NCBI RefSeq assembly: GCF_017875395.1
Contig: NZ_JAGGMO010000004.1
Location: forward strand, 121,991 to 185,990
Reading direction: 5' to 3'
Length of the DNA: 64,000 nucleotides
Source of the DNA: Methanococcus voltae
GTDB lineage: Archaea; AGJL01; Methanococci; Methanococcales; Methanococcaceae
The notes under the pieces were generated by a model that was given only the letters and a program-made list of their open reading frames with translations, did no database searches and was not told the DNA's origin. Positions 57,386 to 64,000 of the stretch are shown here, in pieces. Each line of letters starts with the position of its first letter. Position 1 is the stretch's first letter. The translations under genes and the position numbers were made by a program.

Positions 57386-57775
57386 TTATTGGTCAAATTC
57401 TCTAACTAATACTCTTAATACATCAGTTTGAGAAACTACGCCTACAGGGTTTTCATATTCGTCAACCACCAATAAGCCGGAAACATCAGCGTGTAACATG
57501 ATTTGAGCTGCGTGCGCAATATTCTCATTTTTGTTTATTTTTAATACATCTTTTATTGCAAAGTCTTTTATTTTTGTATCAATTAATTCAAAAATACCTT
57601 TGTTTACAAATACATTTACTAAGTCTCTGTAGCTAATTACGCCTACGATTTTGTTTTCTTCTTCAATAAAAACTCTTCTAACGCCTTTTTCGTGTAAGGT
57701 CTTAAATGCAGTATATAAACTTTCTTCAGGGCTTACTTTGTATATCTTAGGGTTCATTACTTCGCCAACGTTCAT
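57386..57775 (-). CDS. Single CBS-pair protein
   Basis: A 129-residue protein consisting of one CBS pair: residues 5-58 (VMNPKIYKVSPEESLYTAFKTLHEKGVRRVFIEE, IVGVISYRDLV) and 70-125 (VLKINKNENIAHAAQIMLHADVSGLLVVDEYENPVGVVSQTDVLRVL). Presumed adenine-nucleotide sensor; target unknown. ATG behind TTGGTGTAAAT. It lies just downstream of the UPF0280 gene on the same strand, with a 150-base gap. Confidence 0.9.
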   Translation of the reverse strand: MNVGEVMNPKIYKVSPEESLYTAFKTLHEKGVRRVFIEEENKIVGVISYRDLVNVFVNKGIFELIDTKIKDFAIKDVLKINKNENIAHAAQIMLHADVSGLLVVDEYENPVGVVSQTDVLRVLVREFDQ

Positions 57776-57926
57776 ATTTACACCAATTTTAAGTTATAAT
57801 TCTAATAATCTATTAGTTTTATTACATAATAAATGTTTTGATTGAATTTTAACAATTGATTAAACATTTAATTTAAATTTATTTAGACTTTTAATACCAG
57901 GTTTAAATTAATTAAAAGAATACTGA

Positions 57927-58805
57927 TTAAATTAATTCAAATGCAGTACTATAAGTTTCTTTTTTATCTGTGCTAACCAATTTAGGTAATTTTCCACGTA
58001 TACCTACATTTTCACCCACTGCTACAAAAACGCCGTCAATTTTAGCGATTTCGTCTGCACGTTCAAGACATTTTGAAATAGCTTCTTCCGAAGTCCCTCT
58101 TGCGTAGTTTCCAATAGCCGTTGCTGCTGCGTCTGCGATATATGCGTTTCTTGCAAATACCACGACTGCGTCTGCATTCCCTAAACTAACAGAGTGTCCG
58201 ACAGTCCCTGAAGAAGTACAAATACCGTAACCCTTTTTTAAAGTCTCTTTCTTCAATTTGAAACCTAGGTGCCCACTTATGTTAGATTTTCCGGCATAAA
58301 GCCCAACTACGGTATCTTTGTTATCGCTTTCTCTACCGTTCTGTTTTAAGTAAATGTCCCCTCCATTTTCTGCCATGGGGTTTATACAGTCATTATTTAC
58401 CAGTTCTTCAACTACTAATTGACTAAATGTACCTGCAACGCTTGCCATAGGCCCTACATCTGCATTTTGACCGCCTTTTATCATATAATCTAGCACTTTT
58501 GGGATTCCTAATTCTTCTTCATTTTTGAATTTGTAAAAAGAATTATCCAATTGATTCAAATTTAACGGTTCGTATGATGTTAAAAATATCGGGTTTCTTT
58601 TAATATAATTCTCAAGAATTAACCTATTTTTTATAATTGTATCCTTTGCAATTTTTAAAAATTTGTTATTTTTATCATTATTGTTATTTTTATCATTATT
58701 TGTATTTGTATTGTTATGTGTATTGTTATTTTTAAATTTTAAAAGTATATTTGTTTCTTTTATCGATAATTTTGCTGTAAATTCTTCTAAATTTTTTGAT
58801 TTCAT
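57927..58805 (-). CDS. UPF0280 family protein (ApbE-like fold)
   Basis: A 292-residue member of UPF0280: NQLDNSFYKF, GGQNADVGPMASVAGTFSQLVVEE (about 110-133), MAENGGDIYLKQ, STSSGTVGHSVSLGNADAVVVFA (about 202-225) and DAAATAIGNYARG. The fold is related to ApbE flavin transferase; the function is not established. An Asn-rich insert (NNNTHNNTNTNNDKNNNNDK, about residues 26-46) interrupts the first strand region and is not part of the family. ATG behind GTGATACT. Confidence 0.85.
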   Translation of the reverse strand: MKSKNLEEFTAKLSIKETNILLKFKNNNTHNNTNTNNDKNNNNDKNNKFLKIAKDTIIKNRLILENYIKRNPIFLTSYEPLNLNQLDNSFYKFKNEEELGIPKVLDYMIKGGQNADVGPMASVAGTFSQLVVEELVNNDCINPMAENGGDIYLKQNGRESDNKDTVVGLYAGKSNISGHLGFKLKKETLKKGYGICTSSGTVGHSVSLGNADAVVVFARNAYIADAAATAIGNYARGTSEEAISKCLERADEIAKIDGVFVAVGENVGIRGKLPKLVSTDKKETYSTAFELI

Positions 58806-58958
58806 AGTATCACGAAATTGTGCCTTAAAAAAGATAAAATAATAAAATAATAGATGAAATAATAGATGAAATACTGAAATAGGATAATATAGTAGGAAGT
58901 AAGGTATAGTCAGTTAAATACCTTTCTGTTTATTCCATATACCCTACATCAATTTAAT

Positions 58959-60221
58959 TTATTCCCATTTTGTATTGTCGATTTCATTCTCGGATTTTGC
59001 TACGATTGTTGTACCTACGGTATCACCCATAACATTCACTAAGGTTCTACCCATGTCCAAAATAGCGTCAATTCCCAATATCATGGCATATGCTGCAGCT
59101 ACTGAAGGGTTTTCCAAAGATATGCCTATACTTGCAAGAACCATTGCTAACATGATAGGCCCTGCACCAGGAACACCTGCTGTACCTATTGAAGCTAATA
59201 AAGCTGTTAAAACAACAACCATTTGCTGTTCAAAGCCCAAAGGCATTCCGATTGCATTTGCAATGAATAAAACACATACACCCTGGTATATTGCTGTACC
59301 ATCCATATTTAAAGTTGTACCTAATGGCAATGTAAATGAATAGATTGACTTAGATACGCCCAAATTTTCGTCCGCTACTTCCATTGTAACTGGTAAGGTA
59401 CCACTTGAGCTCCTTGTTACAAAAGAAGTTACGATTACATCTTTTACTTTGTTAAAGAATTTTAAAGGGCTAAATTTGAATACTTTAAGTAGTAATCCGT
59501 AAACAACGAATATTTGTAGTGCATAACCTGCAAATATAACTGATGTAATACCAAATAATGAATAAATAGCAGTACTTCCTTGAGTACCCATAACATACGC
59601 CATAAGCGCGAAAACACCTATTGGAGCATATTGCATAACACCCTTAACTACTAAGTACATAGCTTCGGCTAATGCCTCAAACATTTTAAAAAATGTTTTC
59701 GCAGAGCTTGATATCCTTTCATTATCACTATCAATAAGGTAACTTAAAGCTACACCCAATATTACTGAGAAGAAGATTGTAGGTAAAACCTGTCCTGAAG
59801 CAATAGCTGAAAATGGATTTGTTGGTACAATATTTAAGAATGTGTCCAATAAAGAAGGTGCTTGTTTAACAGTCATTGTTGCGGTATCTGCTGCCAATTG
59901 TAAGCCAATACCTGGTTGGAATATATTTCCGAGTGCTAAACCAATGATTACGGCAAAAGCTGAAGTTAACAAATAAAACAATACTATTTTTAAACCTACT
60001 CTTTCTAACCTTGCAGGGCTAATGCTTGCAGAACCCATAATAATTGTGGAGACTATAATGGGAATAACTAACATTTTTAAAAGACGTATAAATAAATCCC
60101 CGAGTGGTTTTAAAAATGCTATAGACTCGCCGAATAATATACCTGCAATTGTACCTAAAATAAGTCCAATGAGTATTTTATTTAAAACTGGGTAGTCTAA
60201 ATACGCTTTTAGTAAATTCAT
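58959..60221 (-). CDS. Dicarboxylate/amino acid:cation symporter (DAACS, Glt-type)
   Basis: A 420-residue transporter of the GltPh/GltP family. It has eight membrane helices and two re-entrant loops. Re-entrant loop 1 is [17 protein letters not shown] (about 272-288), the sodium/substrate motif NMDGT is at about 315, and the second loop is [21 protein letters not shown] (about 350-370). It imports glutamate, aspartate or C4-dicarboxylates with sodium; which one is not clear. ATG behind GGTGATATT. Single gene. Confidence 0.93.
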   Translation of the reverse strand: MNLLKAYLDYPVLNKILIGLILGTIAGILFGESIAFLKPLGDLFIRLLKMLVIPIIVSTIIMGSASISPARLERVGLKIVLFYLLTSAFAVIIGLALGNIFQPGIGLQLAADTATMTVKQAPSLLDTFLNIVPTNPFSAIASGQVLPTIFFSVILGVALSYLIDSDNERISSSAKTFFKMFEALAEAMYLVVKGVMQYAPIGVFALMAYVMGTQGSTAIYSLFGITSVIFAGYALQIFVVYGLLLKVFKFSPLKFFNKVKDVIVTSFVTRSSSGTLPVTMEVADENLGVSKSIYSFTLPLGTTLNMDGTAIYQGVCVLFIANAIGMPLGFEQQMVVVLTALLASIGTAGVPGAGPIMLAMVLASIGISLENPSVAAAYAMILGIDAILDMGRTLVNVMGDTVGTTIVAKSENEIDNTKWE

Positions 60222-60964
60222 AATATCACCGTAGTTTTAAAGTTGTTACATATTAAGTTGTTAATTATTTAGGATTGATTGCTAATTATTTAATATTAGC
60301 TAGTAGTTATTTGATTAATTAGATAGTTAAATAGTTATGGAAAATACTACATAGTAAATATTCGTTTAAAATTAAAATTAAAATTAAACATTTAGAACAA
60401 CTTTTAGAATAGTATGTTAATAAATTAAAATTTTAAAAACTGAATATCAAATAAAAGTATAACTTATATTTTATATTAAAGTTGTTATTTGAATTAAAAT
60501 AATCAATATATCCCAATATCGCTATATTGTTATATCAATATAATATTATCAATAAATTTAATAACGTTCTCAAAAACTTAATAGATTGATTTTTATAATA
60601 CTTTAGATATAATAATGATTTGCATAATAAGAATTTATGCAAGTATTGTAATTAAATAATTATTTGTTAATTTATAGATAATGGAATAGAAATTTAAAAT
60701 ATGAATTGTACTAAAAAATACTTGTAAGCCTATTGTGCAATATGTATACACCACTATGAAGTAGTGAGTTAATCAATCATTGGCATGTCGATAAATTCGA
60801 CTTATGTCCATTAGTATTATCCTCACTTCTTTATTAAAATACCAAATATAAATAAATTATAACATATATAATATTGATACATGACTAAATAAATTTAATA
60901 GATACTTAGCTAATTTTTTTAAATAATTAAAAACAGAGAGATCTTTACCTTTAGAGGTGTTTTA
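60222..60964. other. Long divergent region between DAACS and SSS symporter genes
   Basis: About 740 bases. It contains the structured element at 60752-60831 (listed separately), TATA-like runs at about 60845-60875 between that element and the SSS gene, and a weak ACCT-TTAG-AGGT hairpin (60947-60958) that overlaps the SSS ribosome site. No ORF. Confidence 0.5.
60752..60831 (+). ncRNA. Candidate structured RNA or leader element upstream of SSS symporter
   Basis: An outer stem pairs AAGTAGTGAG (60759-60768) with CTCACTTCTT (60822-60831), with one mismatch. Inside, TGGCATGTCGA (60781-60791) pairs with TCGAC-ATG-CCA (60797-60810) as an 11-bp hairpin with two small bulges and loop TAAAT. A competing hairpin CACTA/TAGTG (60752-60756, 60762-60766) uses the left outer strand, so two folds exclude each other. 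The base content differs from the flanks. It matches no RNA family I recognise. It could be a small RNA or part of a regulatory leader. Confidence 0.4.
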
Positions 60965-62449
60965 ATGGATAATATAATAATCTGGGTTGTTATATCCGGC
61001 TATTTATTGTTAATGTTGTTCGTAAGTTTATACGCAAAAAGATTTATCAAAAGTTCAACCGATTTTTTACTAGCAGGTCGTAATTTAGGAATATTTTTAA
61101 CAACTGCGACTTTAGCAGCTACACACTACGGTGGAGGCTTCATATTGGGTGGTGCTGAACACGGTGTTATGTCTGGTTTGGGTGGTATCTGGTACGGCTT
61201 CGCTTGCGGTTTCGGTCTTTTATTACTAGGTTTATTCCTTGCAAAGCCAATGAGAGCTTTAGCATTGTTTACAGTTCCGGAAGTTTTAGAATTAAGGTAC
61301 AACTGTAGAAATATAAGGTATATATCCGCATTTTTATCATTAGTGGCATTAATTGGAATTATTGCTGCTTTAGTTACTGGTGCTTCATCAGTTTTCCAAG
61401 TACTCGGTATTGACCCATTCTGGGGTGCCATAATATCCACAATCATATTTATTGCATATACTGCAGCATCTGGTTTATGGGCTGTTGCATTAACCGACTT
61501 CATACAAGTTATTATTGGTAGCATTGGGGTTATATTAGCTACAGCGTTAGCATTTATGAAAGTTGGGGGCGTAAATGGAATATCAACCGGATTACAAGCA
61601 TTGCAAAAAGCTAACGTTTTACCAATATCTGCAGACCAGTACTTTAACTTTGGTTCAGCGGGAATCGGAACTATTGCGCTTATTTTAGCAGGTACTACAA
61701 TGTACACCTTGATAGGTCAAGATTTCTACCAGAGATTATTTGCTGCTAAAAACGAAGTAGTTGCTAAAAACGGTGCTATAATTGCAGGTGTTTTATTGAT
61801 GATCTTATCATTTTTACCAGCTTTAGCAGGTATGGCTGCGTTAGTTTTATCAAATGACCCAGCTGCAATACTTGCAAGTCCTAAAACAGCTATTCCTCAA
61901 CTTATGATTACCGTATTCGGTAGTGGAGTAGGTGCTTTATTCTTGGCTGCAATATTAGCTGCTGTTATGAGTACGTCAGATTCTTTGTTGACTGCTTCAA
62001 CATCACACATTGTAAAGGACTTCTACCAGCCAAACAATCCAGATGTGGACGATAAAAAGATATTAAACTTATCAATTTTAAGTACCATATTAGTTGGTAT
62101 TTTTGCATTAATCGTGTCATTAAAATTCGATAGCATTCTTACTTTAATGGTTTATTCATACGACGTTTATACCTCTGGTGTGTTCATACCATTGATTTTG
62201 GGTTTAGTTTGGAAAAGAGCTACCAAAGAAGGTGCTTTATCAGGAATGGTTATAGGCAGCCTTGTAAGTGCAGGTTTAATCTACGCTAGAGAAGCTAATA
62301 TCTTTACAAACATTGTAGGTGGACCTTGGGAACTTATCTATGCAGGTAGTGCCTTAGTTTCATTAATTGTAATGGTTATCGTTAGTTTAATGACAAAACC
62401 TCAACCAATTAGCCCTAAATTAAAAGAAGCATTCCATAAAATTCAATAA
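60965..62449 (+). CDS. Sodium:solute symporter (SSS family)
   Basis: A 494-residue symporter with 13 predicted helices (LeuT-type fold). Typical elements are the RNLGIFLTTATLAATHYGGGFILGGAEHG region (about 41-70), LWAVALTDFIQVIIG (about 171-185), IGQDFYQRLFAAKNE and the sodium-site helix LAAILAAVMSTSDSLLTASTSHIVKDF (about 325-351). Substrate unknown; relatives carry proline, pantothenate, sugars or organic acids. ATG behind AGAGGTGTTTTA. The upstream structured element may influence expression. Confidence 0.92.
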   Translation: MDNIIIWVVISGYLLLMLFVSLYAKRFIKSSTDFLLAGRNLGIFLTTATLAATHYGGGFILGGAEHGVMSGLGGIWYGFACGFGLLLLGLFLAKPMRALALFTVPEVLELRYNCRNIRYISAFLSLVALIGIIAALVTGASSVFQVLGIDPFWGAIISTIIFIAYTAASGLWAVALTDFIQVIIGSIGVILATALAFMKVGGVNGISTGLQALQKANVLPISADQYFNFGSAGIGTIALILAGTTMYTLIGQDFYQRLFAAKNEVVAKNGAIIAGVLLMILSFLPALAGMAALVLSNDPAAILASPKTAIPQLMITVFGSGVGALFLAAILAAVMSTSDSLLTASTSHIVKDFYQPNNPDVDDKKILNLSILSTILVGIFALIVSLKFDSILTLMVYSYDVYTSGVFIPLILGLVWKRATKEGALSGMVIGSLVSAGLIYAREANIFTNIVGGPWELIYAGSALVSLIVMVIVSLMTKPQPISPKLKEAFHKIQ

Positions 62450-62457
62450 ATGATTTG

Positions 62458-62486
62458 AATTTTTATTTTTATTTTTATTTTTTGAA
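62458..62486 (+). terminator. T-rich terminator after SSS symporter
   Basis: Four T5-type tracts (GAATTTTTATTTTTATTTTT and following) begin 9 bases after the stop, as expected for archaeal termination. Confidence 0.5.
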
Positions 62487-62641
62487 TATCCTATTATTAA
62501 AATACAAGTAGCTATTTTTATATATTTAAAATTACTATCATTTTTTAAAATTGATAATTACGGTGTTTTATCATATTGAATTGACAAGGTTGCAAAAAAA
62601 GTAATATAATTTAATAAACTAATAAAAGATTAAGTGATAAT

Positions 62642-63817
62642 TTGATTAAAAAGGGATATAAAGAAACTAAAATAGGAATTTCTGACGAAAACAAGGTTTC
62701 CGTAGATTTCGAAAATCAAAGATTTTCAAAAATACCTGAAGATTGGGAAGTTAAGAGATTAGGGGAAATTATTACATTTCAGAGAGGGTATGACTTACCA
62801 AATAACTGTAGAAAAAAAGGCAGTTACCCAATAGTCGCATCTAATGGAATAGTTGGATATCATAATGAATATAAAGTTAAAAACGGCGGTATTACAATAG
62901 GTCGAAGTGGTAATCTAGGAGAACCATTTTATATTTGTGAATCATTTTGGCCATTAAATACAACATTGTATATAAAAAAATTCCACAACTCATATCCACG
63001 TTATATTTATTATCTTTTAAAAACGTTGAATTTGAAAAGATATAATTCAGGAAGTGCAGTTCCAAGTTTAAATAGAAATTATATACACCCTATAAAAATA
63101 TCAGTTCCGCCATTAAAGGAACAGCAAAAAATTGCGGAAATTTTAACAAAGTGGGATAATCATATCGAAACTTTAGAAAATTTAATTTCTAAAAAGGAAG
63201 AATATAAAAAAGGTTTAATGCAAAATTTATTAACTGGTAAAGTTCGATTTCCTGGATTTAACGAAGAATGGAAAGAAGTTAAATTAGGGGACATTTCTGA
63301 AATAGTTACTGGAACTACACCAAGTACTAAACTAAAAGAATATTACGAAAATGGCACCTATCCTTGGATTACACCTACGGATATTACATATAATAAATAT
63401 ATATCCAAATCAGAACGCTATTTAACAATTCAAGGACTGTCAAAAGGTCGTAAGCTACCATCAGGAAGTTTATTAATAACATGTATCGCAAGTATTGGTA
63501 AAAATGCGATTTTAACCAAAACGGGCAGTTGTAATCAACAAATAAATGCAATATTGCCTTCTTCAAAAAATAATATTGAATTTTTATATTATTTAATAGA
63601 ATATAATAAAGAATATTTATTAAAATATGCAGGACATAGTGCTACGCCAATTTTAAATAAAAAAAGTTTTTCAAATTTAAAATTTACAATTCCACCATTA
63701 AAAGAACAAGAGAAAATTGCGGAAATTTTATCATTACAAGATAAAGAAATAGAAATTTTAAAAGAAAAATTAGAACTTTTAAAAATGCAAAAAAAGGGCT
63801 TATGCAGAAGCTTTTAA
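62642..63817 (+). CDS. hsdS: Type I restriction-modification specificity subunit HsdS, C-terminus frameshifted
   Basis: A 391-residue HsdS with two target-recognition domains, TRD1 (about 35-155, opening WEVKRLGEIITFQRGYDLP) and TRD2 (about 215-355, opening EVKLGDISEIVTGTTPST). Each is followed by a conserved helix (LKEQQKIAEILTKWDNHIETL; LKEQEKIAEILSLQDKEIEIL). The first repeat ends KKGLMQNLLTGKVRFPG. The second should end KKGLMQKLLTGEIRVK, but a missing base in the TTATGCAG region gives KKGLCRSF and a stop. The remaining tail is encoded one frame over, to 63840. TTG start behind AGTGATAAT. No hsdM or hsdR lies in the window. Confidence 0.88.
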   Translation: MIKKGYKETKIGISDENKVSVDFENQRFSKIPEDWEVKRLGEIITFQRGYDLPNNCRKKGSYPIVASNGIVGYHNEYKVKNGGITIGRSGNLGEPFYICESFWPLNTTLYIKKFHNSYPRYIYYLLKTLNLKRYNSGSAVPSLNRNYIHPIKISVPPLKEQQKIAEILTKWDNHIETLENLISKKEEYKKGLMQNLLTGKVRFPGFNEEWKEVKLGDISEIVTGTTPSTKLKEYYENGTYPWITPTDITYNKYISKSERYLTIQGLSKGRKLPSGSLLITCIASIGKNAILTKTGSCNQQINAILPSSKNNIEFLYYLIEYNKEYLLKYAGHSATPILNKKSFSNLKFTIPPLKEQEKIAEILSLQDKEIEILKEKLELLKMQKKGLCRSF

Positions 63818-64000
63818 CGGGAGAAATAAGGGTAAAATAAAAATATTTTACTCTCTGCCGACCGCCCAAAGGCAGTTGGGCATAGAAATTTTAAAAGAAA
63901 AATTGGAACTTTTAAAAATGCAAAAAAAGGGCTTATGCAGAAGCTTTTAACGGGAGAAATAAGGGTAAAATAAAAATATTTTACTCTCTGCCGACCGCCC
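63751..64000 (+). repeat. 133-bp tandem duplication at the 3' end of hsdS
   Basis: Positions 63751-63883 are repeated from 63884 to the window edge with one mismatch seen (TTAGAAC versus TTGGAAC). The unit carries the code for the HsdS tail and a GC-rich stretch in which GCCCAA and TTGGGC (63864-63869, 63876-63881) form a perfect hairpin. Since 133 is not a multiple of three, each copy lies in a different frame. The array may continue beyond the window. Confidence 0.85.

Noticed and set aside
60752..60831. Tested as a tRNA gene
   Set aside because: No 7-bp acceptor stem with matching D, anticodon and TTC arms can be laid out, and the GC content is too low for a methanococcal tRNA.
61126..61707. 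193-codon open frame on the minus strand inside the SSS symporter
   Set aside because: It is antisense to a clear conserved gene, is rich in Pro/Ala/Ile as expected of a mirrored frame, and has no ribosome site.

Overview
The window is very AT-rich, euryarchaeal DNA and most probably comes from a Methanococcus-type methanogen; M. voltae is a plausible guess that I cannot confirm. Supporting genes are mch (methanogenesis C1 pathway), tfrB (CoM/CoB-dependent fumarate reductase), the archaeal shikimate-entry enzyme ADH synthase, topoisomerase VI B, RadB, hypusine-type aIF5A, an AqpM-like aquaporin and several methanogen-only families (DUF2193, DUF61, probable DUF1894, UPF0280). Most genes are preceded by a GGTGA(T) ribosome site 3-6 nt before ATG, TTG or GTG. 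I used that rule to correct many starts. No rRNA, tRNA, CRISPR array or transposase was seen.

Layout. 1-8.2 kb: the 3' end of thpR, an Lrp-type regulator, an ABC permease/ATPase pair, two tandem PLAT-domain paralogues, a DUF89 phosphatase, rpiA and an FKBP isomerase. 9-15.3 kb: mch, an NhaC antiporter, a winged-helix regulator, an EamA exporter, a DUF61 protein and an XRE/DUF2178 pair. 15.6-21.6 kb: tfrB, moaC, purF, tpiA and ADH synthase. 22-27 kb: a small ORF and three tandem secreted beta-helix proteins, the last with a lipobox and an S-layer-like C-terminus. 27-37 kb: METTL5-like methylase, radB, wHTH-ACT, CYTH, a 27-residue membrane micro-ORF, exonuclease III, cyclophilin, DUF2193, aquaporin and top6B. 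37-46 kb: QueD/PTPS, DUF985 cupin, a CatB-like acetyltransferase, KH-domain Dim2 homologue, a regulator, two CBS proteins, an orphan ORF and aIF5A. 46-54 kb: Ca2+/Na+ exchanger, a TetR-RND-COG1361 export module with matching operators, and a secreted transglutaminase-like protein. 54-64 kb: rubrerythrin, a DUF1894-like protein, cbiB, a VTT membrane protein, a CBS pair, UPF0280, DAACS and SSS symporters, and a type I HsdS followed by a 133-bp tandem duplication that runs off the right edge.

The most notable observations are these. Two conserved enzymes (tpiA and exonuclease III) have no canonical start codon, but have ATT and ATC exactly where ATG is expected behind a well-placed ribosome site. 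Three copies of one operator sit at the TetR and RND promoters. Phased palindromes lie before tfrB. A strongly foldable element lies before the SSS symporter. The tandem PLAT proteins share an unassigned C-terminal domain. Many otherwise conserved proteins carry Asn/Lys-rich inserts.
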